A stretch of 64,000 bases of DNA from Motiliproteus sp041586735 (GTDB lineage Bacteria; Pseudomonadota; Gammaproteobacteria; Pseudomonadales; Balneatricaceae), in assembly GCA_041586735.1 (NCBI GenBank), contig JBFGZQ010000005.1, positions 1-64,000 of the forward strand, written 5' to 3'. This document shows positions 25,608 to 34,200 of this stretch, piece by piece; position 1 is the stretch's first letter, and every line of letters begins with the position of its first letter. Position numbers and translations under genes: made by a program. The notes beneath the pieces are model-generated. The model was not told the origin of the DNA and did no database searches. It was given only the letters and a program-made list of their open reading frames with translations.

Positions 25608-26437
25608 TCCATAGAAAACTGCTGCCCCTGGGGTTGATCGTGCTGTTATCAGCCTGTTCGACCTCTAAACCCTCTAAGCCCTCGCGTTACAGTATCGAGC
25701 AAGACCTGGGGCCGAGTGTGGCGATCGATCTGTCGCATGTGGCTGACGCGATTCCGATTGCCGAAGCCAAGAGCCGTGGCGGGAATCGATCACCCTATAC
25801 GGTGCTTGGAAAACAGTATGCCGTACTCGATTCCGATGTTGGTTATCGGCAACGGGGTATCGCCTCCTGGTATGGGCAAAAATTTCATGGTCATCTGACC
25901 TCCAACGGTGAGACCTACGACATGTATGCGATGACTGCCGCGCATAAGTCGCTGCCATTACCCAGCTTTGTCCGGGTCACCAATCTTGATAACGGCAAGC
26001 AGGTGGTCGTGAGGGTTAATGATCGAGGCCCGTTCCACGGTGCGCGGTTGATTGATCTCTCCTATGCGGCGGCCTTTAAGCTAGATATGCTAAAACAGGG
26101 TACTGCGAGGGTAGAGATAGAGGCGTTAACCGCAGCTGTTCAGCGCCCTGCCAGCAGCGCCTTGATTAAGCCGGACGTCATTGAGCCCAGCATCAGTCAG
26201 CATCGATTAATCCAGGTGGGTGCGTTCTCCAGCTTGAGTTCGGCGCAGAGCGTGAAAACTCGGGTAGAGCTGCTGCTGGGTGAGCAGCTAGTGAGTGTCA
26301 CTAAAACGGCCGCTAATCCGCCGTTGTACCGGGTACGTATTGGCCCCGTTAGCAATTCACCCGCCGGGCTCGAGGGGCTGTTAGCGCAGCTCTCGGCTGA
26401 GGGCTTCGTGAATGTCCAGCTATTGGACTTGCCCTGA
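25604..26437 (+). CDS. rlpA: Septal ring lytic transglycosylase lipoprotein RlpA
   Basis: RlpA is an outer-membrane lipoprotein that trims stem-less (denuded) glycan strands at the division septum and sidewall. The 277-residue protein has signal LLPLGLIVLLSAC with lipobox LSAC, a double-psi beta-barrel domain (GIASWYGQKFHGHLTSNGE to VNDRGPFHGARLIDLS) and a C-terminal SPOR domain (RLIQVGAFSSLSSAQSVKTR, YRVRIGPV) that binds denuded glycan. The start is GTG 25604, inside the mltB stop, implying translational coupling. Confidence 0.95.
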   Translation: MIHRKLLPLGLIVLLSACSTSKPSKPSRYSIEQDLGPSVAIDLSHVADAIPIAEAKSRGGNRSPYTVLGKQYAVLDSDVGYRQRGIASWYGQKFHGHLTSNGETYDMYAMTAAHKSLPLPSFVRVTNLDNGKQVVVRVNDRGPFHGARLIDLSYAAAFKLDMLKQGTARVEIEALTAAVQRPASSALIKPDVIEPSISQHRLIQVGAFSSLSSAQSVKTRVELLLGEQLVSVTKTAANPPLYRVRIGPVSNSPAGLEGLLAQLSAEGFVNVQLLDLP

Positions 26438-26499
26438 GGCATTCGCTACATTACCCGCAGGATTTTAGCTAACCGTATTTGTTAACCAAAAGTAGAGCC

Positions 26500-27681
26500 A
26501 TGATGAGCATTGTCTTGCCCCGTTATTTCCCTAGTCTTTGTATCTGCAGCACCGTTGTTTATTGTTGGCTGCTGATCTCGTCCGCGACGGCGGCACCGGT
26601 ATTGATCCCGGCTCCGCCGTCGTTGGCGGCGTCCGCCTATGTGTTGATGGATGCCAATACTGGCAAGGTGATCATCTCGGAAAATGCCGATCAGCGCCTG
26701 CCACCGGCCAGTCTAACCAAGCTGATGACCAGTTATATTGCCGATTACGAGCTTGCCCAGGGCAATATCTCTATGGACGACATGGTGTTGGTCAGCGAGA
26801 AAGCCTGGCGGACTCAGGGATCGCGGATGTTTATTCGTGAAGGTACCCAGGTCAAGGTAGAGGATCTGTTGAAGGGTATTATTATCCAGTCAGGTAACGA
26901 TGCCAGTGTGGCGATGGCCGAGCATATCGCCGGCAGCGAAGGGGCATTTGCGGATCTGATGAATCAGCACGCCGCTCAGTTGGGGATGAAAAATTCTCAG
27001 TTTCAGAATGCCACCGGTCTGCCGGCCGAGAATCACTATACCACCGCCCATGATCTGGCTTTGCTGGCCCGAGGGATCATCCGTGATTACCCCCAGCAGT
27101 ATCCGCTCTACTCAGAGAAGTATTTTACCTACAACAAGATACGTCAGCCGAACCGCAACAAGCTGTTATGGCGCGATAACAATGTCGATGGACTTAAGAC
27201 CGGGCATACCGAGGAGGCAGGCTATTGCCTGGTGGCATCGGCTAAAGATAACGGCATGCGGCTGATCTCGGTGGTGATGGGAACCCGTAGTGAAGAGGCG
27301 CGGGCGCAGGAGAGTCAGAAATTGTTGGCGTACGGATTCCGCTACTACGAATCGACCGAGCTGTATCAGGCGGGTGAGGTGCTTAACAGCGCCAAACTCT
27401 GGTCGGGTACCCAGGATGCTCTCAAGCTCGGGGTTAGCCAGGCCGTTGCGGTGACGATCCCCCGCGGTCAAAGCACAGCCTTAGCCGTTACTCTGGATCT
27501 GGATAAGGTGATACAGGCGCCGATCGTGGAGGGTGCGAGTTATGGCACCCTGAATATCTCGCTAGGTGATGAGCTGTTAAAGCAGATTCCGGTGATCGCC
27601 CTAGAGTCGGTAGAGCCGGCGGGTTTGGTGACTCGCATCTGGCACAGTATTATGCTGTTTTTTCTATCGTTACTCGGCTGA
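26500..27681 (+). CDS. dacA: D-alanyl-D-alanine carboxypeptidase (PBP5 type)
   Basis: DacA removes the terminal D-Ala of peptidoglycan pentapeptides and so limits cross-linking. The protein has a signal peptide (CSTVVYCWLLISSATAAP), SxxK motif PPASLTKLM, SGN in QSGNDASVAM and KTG in DGLKTGHTEEAGY, then a PBP5 C-terminal beta domain and an amphipathic membrane anchor (RIWHSIMLFFLSLLG). ATG 26500 (or 26503) is chosen over a TTG at 26479, with AGTAGAG upstream. A hairpin follows the gene before dat. Confidence 0.95.
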   Translation: MMSIVLPRYFPSLCICSTVVYCWLLISSATAAPVLIPAPPSLAASAYVLMDANTGKVIISENADQRLPPASLTKLMTSYIADYELAQGNISMDDMVLVSEKAWRTQGSRMFIREGTQVKVEDLLKGIIIQSGNDASVAMAEHIAGSEGAFADLMNQHAAQLGMKNSQFQNATGLPAENHYTTAHDLALLARGIIRDYPQQYPLYSEKYFTYNKIRQPNRNKLLWRDNNVDGLKTGHTEEAGYCLVASAKDNGMRLISVVMGTRSEEARAQESQKLLAYGFRYYESTELYQAGEVLNSAKLWSGTQDALKLGVSQAVAVTIPRGQSTALAVTLDLDKVIQAPIVEGASYGTLNISLGDELLKQIPVIALESVEPAGLVTRIWHSIMLFFLSLLG

Positions 27682-27716
27682 TCTCGGACCCCTTTCGACC
27701 ATCATTCGTTAACAAC

Positions 27717-27740
27717 GGGCGCTCTCAAGCGCCCTTGTGG
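27717..27740 (+). terminator. Hairpin between dacA and dat (terminator or attenuator)
   Basis: GGGCGCT (27717-27723) and AGCGCCC (27728-27734) form a perfect 7-bp stem with a 4-nt loop, followed by TTGTGGGTTT. The poor T-run suggests partial termination. It sits 12-18 nt ahead of the dat start. Confidence 0.5.
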
Positions 27741-27751
27741 GTTTAACTGCA

Positions 27752-28621
27752 ATGTCCTCGATCGTCTATCTTAATGGCCAGTTTCTGCCGCTGACCCAAG
27801 CCCAGGTGCCGGTAATGGATCGGGGGTTTTTGTTTGGCGATGCGGTCTATGAGGTGATCCCCTTCTTTAACGGTGTCGGCTTTCGTCTGGAACCGCATCT
27901 GCAGCGCCTGCAATACAGTTTGGATGCGGTGGGTATCTCTGTGGATCTGGATTGGAAGGCGCTATTTGCACGCTTGCTTGAAGTAAACCCTGGCACCCAT
28001 CAGGCCATCTATCTGCAGATCAGTCGCGGAGTGATGCCGCAACGCGGCCTGCGCTATGACGACAGGATCGTACCCACGGTTTTCGCCTACAGCTACCCCA
28101 TTCAATTGGCGCTCGGAGGCGATCTGGATCAGGTGGCAGGGGTGACGGCCGTGACGGTCAAGGATCAGCGTTGGGGGCGTTGCGATATCAAAGCTACCGG
28201 TTTGCTGGCCAATGTCCTGGCGATTCGCGAAGCGCAACAGCAGGGTGCTCAGGAAGCGTTGCTGGTCCGTGAGGGTTATCTGACTGAAGGTGCGTCCTGT
28301 AACCTGTTTGTGGTCGAGCAGGGGCGGGTGTCTACGCCGTTAATGGATAGTCATACCCTGGCAGGAACGACCCGCAGCCTGCTGCTGGAGTTGATTCTGG
28401 AGGCCGGTATCGATTGCATCGAACAACCGATCGCCGAACAGCGTCTACAGCAGGCCGATGAAGTCTGGATTAGCAGCTCCACCCGCGGCGTATTACCGGT
28501 CGTGCAGATCAACGCTGAGGCGGTGGCGGACGGTACCCCTGGCCCGCTGTGGCTGAGGGTCGCACGGCTGTTTCAGCAGTTTGAACAACAGATGTTAACT
28601 GAACACGAGAAAAATAGATGA
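27752..28621 (+). CDS. dat: D-amino acid aminotransferase (class IV, PLP)
   Basis: A class IV pyridoxal-phosphate transaminase, probably making D-alanine or D-glutamate from keto acids. The 289-residue protein starts MSSIVYLNGQFLPL. It has VPVMDRGFLFGDAVYEVIPF, the Schiff-base Lys in RCDIKATGLLANVLA, and TEGASCNLFVV with TLAGTTRSLLLEL for cofactor phosphate binding. ATG 27752 is preferred to a GTG at 27737 lying in the hairpin region. It overlaps the next gene by ATGA. Its place between the PBP5 gene and lipoate genes suggests a role in cell-wall D-amino acid supply. A branched-chain or ADC-lyase activity cannot be fully excluded. Confidence 0.85.
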   Translation: MSSIVYLNGQFLPLTQAQVPVMDRGFLFGDAVYEVIPFFNGVGFRLEPHLQRLQYSLDAVGISVDLDWKALFARLLEVNPGTHQAIYLQISRGVMPQRGLRYDDRIVPTVFAYSYPIQLALGGDLDQVAGVTAVTVKDQRWGRCDIKATGLLANVLAIREAQQQGAQEALLVREGYLTEGASCNLFVVEQGRVSTPLMDSHTLAGTTRSLLLELILEAGIDCIEQPIAEQRLQQADEVWISSSTRGVLPVVQINAEAVADGTPGPLWLRVARLFQQFEQQMLTEHEKNR

Positions 28622-28890
28622 CCCATCAACAACCACCCCGCATAGAGTTCCCCTGCGCCGATTACTCCCTTAAGGTGATCGGTTTGGAGGCGGATGATTA
28701 TGAAGCCCTGGTGCTTGAGATCGTACGTAAGCATGCGCCGGACCTAGATACCCGCACGGTATCAACCCAGCCTAGTCGTAATGGCCGGTTTGTGTCGGTG
28801 CGTTTGGCTATAACGGCGACCGGACCGGAGCAGCTGAAAAGTCTGCATCTGGAGCTGATGGCGACCGGCAAAGTGAAGATGGTTATCTGA
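28618..28890 (+). CDS. ybeD: YbeD family protein (DUF493)
   Basis: A 90-residue protein with an ACT-like alpha/beta fold, a conserved neighbour of lipB in gammaproteobacteria. It shows IEFPCADYSLKVIG at the start and SRNGRFVSVRLAITATG in the middle, typical of DUF493. Biochemical function is not settled; linkage with lipoate genes suggests a regulatory role there. It overlaps dat by four bases and lipB by one, so all three are probably co-translated. Confidence 0.93.
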   Translation: MTHQQPPRIEFPCADYSLKVIGLEADDYEALVLEIVRKHAPDLDTRTVSTQPSRNGRFVSVRLAITATGPEQLKSLHLELMATGKVKMVI

Positions 28891-29576
28891 TGACCGAGGT
28901 TGTTAGCCGCCAGCTGCTGATTCGCCAGTTGGGTCAACAGCCCTATCTGCCGGTGTTGGACGCGATGCAGCGCTTTACCGATGGCCGTGCTGTCGCTACC
29001 GAAGACGAGATCTGGCTGGTTGAACACCTGCCGGTGTTTACCCAGGGCCAGGCGGGTAAGGCCGAGCACCTGCTGGCGCCGGGTGACATTGAGGTGGTCA
29101 AGGTCGATCGGGGTGGTCAGGTCACCTATCACGGTCCCGGACAGCTGGTGGTCTATCTGCTGTTGGACCTGCGCCGCCTAGGATTAGGGGTGCGAGATCT
29201 GGTGACGCTGATGGAGCAGGCGTTGGTGGAGTTGCTGGCCGGTTATGGCATCGATAGTTATCCCAAAGCCGATGCCCCAGGCGTCTATGTACAGACCGGT
29301 TTAGCAGCCGAATCCAAAATTGCGTCGCTCGGTTTACGGATCCGACGCGGCTGCAGCTTTCATGGGCTGGCCTTAAATGTCGATATGGATCTGAGCCCCT
29401 TTTTACGGATCAACCCCTGTGGTTATGCGGGTTTGACGATGACTCAGATGGTTGCATTGGTCGAGCCTGAGCGACAATCTTCGTGTAAACTGGCCGAGGT
29501 TGGAGAGCGTTTGCAACGGATCTTCATCGGCCGGTTGGGGTACGATTCAATCAGGGCAACAGAGCAACTGTTTTAA
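28890..29576 (+). CDS. lipB: Octanoyl-[ACP]:protein N-octanoyltransferase
   Basis: LipB moves octanoyl groups from acyl carrier protein onto lipoyl domains, the first step of lipoate synthesis. The 228-residue protein shows GGQVTYHGPGQLVVY, the catalytic Lys in ESKIASLGLRIRRG and the acyl-accepting Cys in RINPCGYAGLTMTQ. The ATG shares its first base with the ybeD stop. lipA follows 36 bp later and completes the pathway. Confidence 0.97.
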   Translation: MTEVVSRQLLIRQLGQQPYLPVLDAMQRFTDGRAVATEDEIWLVEHLPVFTQGQAGKAEHLLAPGDIEVVKVDRGGQVTYHGPGQLVVYLLLDLRRLGLGVRDLVTLMEQALVELLAGYGIDSYPKADAPGVYVQTGLAAESKIASLGLRIRRGCSFHGLALNVDMDLSPFLRINPCGYAGLTMTQMVALVEPERQSSCKLAEVGERLQRIFIGRLGYDSIRATEQLF

Positions 29577-29612
29577 TACGGTATTTATTTCGTTAGTACA
29601 TAGGCAACTCAG

Positions 29613-30605
29613 ATGGCGCAGGATCAACAGTCAGACCCAGTAAAGAGTCAATCAGCTAAGGCAGTGCAGGGCGTTAAGCTGCGCGGAGCCGACAAATTGG
29701 CGCGGATTCCGATCAAGGTGATCCCTACCGAAAAAGCCGATATGCTGAAAAAGCCGAGCTGGTTAAAGGTCAAACTGCCTGCCTCACCGGAGATCAGCCG
29801 GATTAAACAGCGGCTGCGTGCGCATAAGCTGTCTTCGGTATGCGAAGAGGCGGCATGCCCTAATCTGGGTGAGTGTTTCAGTAATGGCACCGCCACCTTT
29901 ATGATCATGGGTGATATCTGTACCCGGCGTTGCCCGTTCTGCGATGTGGCGCACGGCCGCCCCAATCCCCTGAATGCCGATGAACCGCGTGAGATGGCCG
30001 AAGCCATTGCCGATATGCGCCTAAAATACGTGGTGATCACCTCGGTGGATCGCGATGACCTGCGCGATGGTGGCGCCGCACACTTTGCCGAGTGCATCAC
30101 CCAGACCCGGCAGCGGATCCCGAGCATTGAAGTGGAAACCCTAGTGCCCGACTTCAGAGGGCGGATGGATATCGCTCTGGATGCCTTGGAGCAGTCGCCG
30201 CCGGATGTCTTTAACCACAATCTGGAAACGGTACCGCGCCTTTATAAACAAGTGAGGCCCGGTTCGGATTACCAATGGTCGCTGGATCTGCTGCAAGCGT
30301 TCAAGCAGCGCTGCCCCGAGGTCACCACCAAGTCCGGCTTGATGGTCGGCTTAGGCGAGTCTATCGAGGAGATCGAGCAGGTGATGCGCGATTTGCGGGC
30401 CCACGATGTCGATATGATTACTATTGGTCAGTACCTGCAGCCCAGCCGTGACCATCTACCGGTAGAGCGCTTTGTGCACCCGGATGAGTTCGATGCGCTG
30501 GCCGCGCTTGGCAAGGCGCTAGGCTTTAAACATGTTGCCAGCGGACCGCTAGTACGCTCCTCCTATCATGCCGATCGTCAGGCGCACGGCCAAAAGGTCA
30601 GCTAA
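29613..30605 (+). CDS. lipA: Lipoyl synthase (radical SAM)
   Basis: LipA inserts two sulfur atoms into protein-bound octanoate using S-adenosylmethionine radicals. The 330-residue protein has both iron-sulfur motifs: the auxiliary CEEAACPNLGEC cluster and the radical-SAM CTRRCPFC cluster. The segments VITSVDRDDLRDGGA and GLMVGLGE are also diagnostic. An N-terminal extension of about 65 residues (SQSAKAVQGVKLRG) is common in this group. It ends the plus-strand housekeeping operon, with a possible terminator at 30627-30666 before the convergent pilus operon. Confidence 0.97.
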   Translation: MAQDQQSDPVKSQSAKAVQGVKLRGADKLARIPIKVIPTEKADMLKKPSWLKVKLPASPEISRIKQRLRAHKLSSVCEEAACPNLGECFSNGTATFMIMGDICTRRCPFCDVAHGRPNPLNADEPREMAEAIADMRLKYVVITSVDRDDLRDGGAAHFAECITQTRQRIPSIEVETLVPDFRGRMDIALDALEQSPPDVFNHNLETVPRLYKQVRPGSDYQWSLDLLQAFKQRCPEVTTKSGLMVGLGESIEEIEQVMRDLRAHDVDMITIGQYLQPSRDHLPVERFVHPDEFDALAALGKALGFKHVASGPLVRSSYHADRQAHGQKVS

Positions 30606-30626
30606 CAGGCTCCTAGATGTTAGAAA

Positions 30627-30666
30627 GCGGGTCACTTTACGGTGGCTCGCCTCAGCCTATTTTTTC
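30627..30666 (+). terminator. Probable terminator between lipA and the pilus operon
   Basis: GCGGGTCAC (30627-30635) can pair with GTGGCTCGC (30642-30650), two G-U pairs in RNA, and a T-run (CCTATTTTTTC) follows about ten bases later. A shorter GGCT/AGCC stem lies closer to the T-run. It fits the end of the lipA message. Confidence 0.45.
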
Positions 30667-30700
30667 AACGGCAGTTTCAAGACTAGCCAGGCAATCAGGG

Positions 30701-31255
30701 TCATTTGTTCCAGGTGGTCTCCTCTGTAGAAATAGCCCCGTTGTCGTCTTTATCCCAGCGTTTAATGCCTATGGATGTCAGCTCTAGATATCCATCTCCC
30801 TGTTGTCCGCTACCGGTTATCGGTGTCGCCCTGAGGGTATAGCTGCTGTTATCGGCGGCTTGTAGGGTTAGGTTGTAAAACTTAGCACTGGAATCGATCG
30901 GGGTCTGTGACGGGAAGAGCGTAGTTTTGGGTGGATTAGGGTAGCCGGTACCGCTATGGGCGTTAGCGTAGCTGTTGTTGTCGCTGTGATAACGCTCCAT
31001 GCTGGTGGCGAACGCCAATAGCGCATTCTGGGCATCGGTCCGCCGACTCTCGACCAGATACTGCTGATAATTAGGGTAGGCAATGGCCATCAGGATAGCA
31101 GCGATCGCCACGGTGATCATGATCTCAATCAGGGTAAAGCCCGCCTGTAGTTGGCGGGCTTGAGAGCGGCGGGCTTGAGAGCGGCGGGCTTGAGAGCGGC
31201 GGGCTTGAGGGCGGCGGGCTTGAGAGCGGCGGATTTTACCGGAACGCAGTGCCAT
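30701..31255 (-). CDS. pilE: Type IV minor pilin, PilE-like, with repeat-expanded leader
   Basis: A 184-residue prepilin. PilD would cut after Gly39 in QAG/FTLIE, leaving a 145-residue pilin with Glu at +5 and the hydrophobic N-terminal helix (IMITVAIAAILMAIAYPNYQ), followed by VESRRTDAQNALLAFATSMER as in PilE-like proteins. The leader is 39 residues, far longer than the usual 6-15. Most of it is five copies of a 5-residue Arg-rich repeat (SQARR/PQARR) coded by 15-bp units at 31154-31228. ATG 31255 shares a base with the pilY1 stop and has GAGGAG upstream. There is no later in-frame ATG before the cleavage site. Confidence 0.85.
   Translation of the reverse strand: MALRSGKIRRSQARRPQARRSQARRSQARRSQARQLQAGFTLIEIMITVAIAAILMAIAYPNYQQYLVESRRTDAQNALLAFATSMERYHSDNNSYANAHSGTGYPNPPKTTLFPSQTPIDSSAKFYNLTLQAADNSSYTLRATPITGSGQQGDGYLELTSIGIKRWDKDDNGAISTEETTWNK
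31154..31228 (-). repeat. Five tandem 15-bp units in the pilE leader
   Basis: Five head-to-tail copies of GCGGGCTTGAGAGCG (plus-strand reading), four identical and one (31199-31213) with a single change. In frame, each adds five residues to the prepilin leader without disturbing the reading frame. Confidence 0.95.
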
Positions 31256-34200
31256 TAGTTACGCTCCTCAATCCAGTAGGTACGGCTGGACTCGACATCG
31301 GTATCCACCTGGTCGAGGCGTTCGGGGCCGACCCAGACCGTCGGCTTGCTCTCCAGGGTATCGATCACCGTCGGCGTGGCCGGGATGCTGCCGATCTGTA
31401 GCTGGATCACCCGATCAGCGGCGGTGATAGCGCCATTCGCATCGATATCTTGCTTCGGTGTGGCGTCGAACAGACTGACCAGATAGGCGCGGCTGGTGCC
31501 CTGGGTTGGATTACAGGAGCCCGCTGCGGCCGTCATCGGCTCATACGAGGTGAACACGATCTGATTTTGGATTGTGGCGCTGCCCGAGAGCACCTTTTCG
31601 CCACTATTTTCCATGCGCAGATACCAACCCTGTTTGCGACTCAGATCGGTGTTGGATAGCGCCACCTCAGCGGCAGATTTCAGACTGGCATCATTACCGC
31701 CAATATTATTGGCGCTGGCATCATAGAGATCGTTTTCGATCAGCGTGGTCCAATTGCTCGGCTTGGTGTGGGTATCGAACAGCTTGAGCATATAGAAGCG
31801 ATCGTCGATGGCGGTATTGAGTGGGTGGGCGCGGAACCCCGAGCCGATCGCCAGCGACAGGTAGCGTGCCTTACCGTCCACCGCCAACGCCAAGTCGGGG
31901 GGATAGTAGAAACGGCGATTGCTAGCCGTGCTGCTACCGCCCAGGTCGGCGATCTTGGTGATATCGATAAAGGCATTGATATTATTGGGATCGCCGCTGT
32001 TGTCGATATCCAGGCGCCAGAGTTGGCCACCCATATCGCCAACATAGAGCTGATCAGCCAGGCCATCACGGTTCATATCGATCACGCTGATAGAGGAGGG
32101 GATGCTGTAGTCCATATCGGCATGACTCTCGATGTGGCCGTTGTGGTTCCCCGCCGACCAGATCAGTGCGCCCGTTAAGGCATCGACCATAAAGATGGCG
32201 TTGCCGACGCTATCGGCGGTACGCACTGTTACGCTATCCTGAGCGGGATCGTAACCACCACCGAAGATCAGCACATCATGGATCGTAGGGGCTAAATCGC
32301 CCGCCAGTTTGAAGTTGATCTTGGTCTTGATCGGTTTCGACCAGGTTTGCCCCAGATCGACAAAGTCCCCGGTACCGCCGTTGATCTGCCACATCAGCGT
32401 GGGATTGTTGATGTCGGTGACGTTCAGCGCGTAATAGCTGTTGCCGCCCCGGCGCATACCCGCATAGAGATAGGCAAAGTCCCCTGTGTCCTTAAGATCG
32501 CCATCTTTGTTCGCGTCTTGAGTCCACAGGCTGATGTGTCCATCCATGCCGTAGGGGCGTGATGCGCTGCTGGTGTTGACGAAATAGGTATCCAGGTTAT
32601 CGAGCAACTCTTTGGGGATAAAGGCGAACTGCTCGATACCGGTCGTGATATCGACCGCGTGCAGGAAACCTTCGTTGGTGCCGAAGAAGATGCTGCTTTC
32701 GAGCGGCTCGCTCAAACCGTCATAAGTGACCAGCTCTGGCCGAGAATGCAACGGGTCTCCGAGTTCAAAGCGTTGCGCGCCGTTGGCGTCCAGCCCTCGT
32801 GCCCATTGCAGCAGATCGGTGCGGTAGGCATCACTCTTGGAGGCGATGTTCAATAACGTCTTGCTCACCAAGGCATTGCTTTCATGCAACGCATTGTCGG
32901 CGACACTAAGTAGGGTAGAGGCAGAGACATTGCTGTAGAGCTTGCGGCTGCTGGGGAGCTTACTGGCAGCACCGCCTTTTTCCACGCTATTGCCGTCCTC
33001 ATCTGCCGACCAGAAGCTCTGTGAGTTGATGCCGAAGAAGCCCGTCAGCGGATCGATCGCCGGTTGCTGGGGCGTCTGATTATCGTACAGGGTCGCCGGG
33101 CTGCCCTTGAGCTGATATTTCTTCAGATTGCCATACCATTTCGAGGTTTCCTGGGGTTTGAACAGTGAGAAGTACACATCATCCCGGTGAGAGAACCGAT
33201 TGAACTGGTTGATGGTGACGCTGGGCTGAACAAAGGTGGTGTTGACTGCCTTGATGGTTTTAATGATGCTGTCGAAGGCGCTGGTTAGATCGGCGGCTGA
33301 TTCGGCTTCGTAGAAACCGCCGCCACCGGTGGTGGCCAGATTACGCAGCCATAGGTCGGAGAAGTTGAAGCCGATGGTATGGGTGGTGATGGTTTGATTT
33401 TCGGTCATCGAGCTGGGCAATTGATCGTTGTTTTTCAGATAACTGACCAGCTCGGGGCCGCAAGCCTCAGATCCCGAATCCACGCAACTAGCAGCCCCTG
33501 TCAAGGTTTTTATCTTACTGGCCGAGGTGTTAACACTGGCCTGGCCATCGGTCAACAATACGATATGGTTGGCTTGGCAGGACTCGCTGATAGGGCTGGT
33601 ATAGATCGGCGTACCGGTAATCGCTTCAGCAGCGCAGCCGCTGCTACCGAGGTTGTCATCACTACAGCCAACGGGCTGGACTAGGGTGCCGCCGGTGTAA
33701 GAGTCCGGGTGTGACACGCGGGTGTCGGCCCTGCTCGTGGTGCCGGATCCGCGGGTCTTGCCATAATCGACCGCGTCACCGCGGTAGTAGAGTGCCGCTT
33801 CGTAGAGGCTGTCGACGATCGGGGTACCACTCTTGTGTTCGAGGTTGTTGACCTCTTCGATCAACTTGCTGCGGACGGTGTTGCTAGTTACCGGTACGTT
33901 GGCAGGATGGGTGTAATACAGCAGTCGCGGTGCCAGGTTGCTGCCGTCGTAAGATTCGACTACCCGCTTGCCGCTTCCGGTGATAATAAAGCTCATGCTG
34001 TTGCCGGGTACCCAATCAGCACGTGCCAACACTTCGTTGACCAGCGCTGAAATATTGACGCTGCGTTTGATCTCGTGTTCAACGGACCACTGATCGGTAA
34101 TCGACCAAGTAGCGCTGGCGCTGGTGGTGGGTCGAGCGCTGATATTGTTATTAGCGGTGGTGAAGGTAGCAGAGTTGCCGATATTTTCCGCCTTGATGAG

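Noticed and set aside
31154..31228. CRISPR-like array
   Set aside because: Units are contiguous 15-bp repeats without spacers and lie in frame within a pilin gene.
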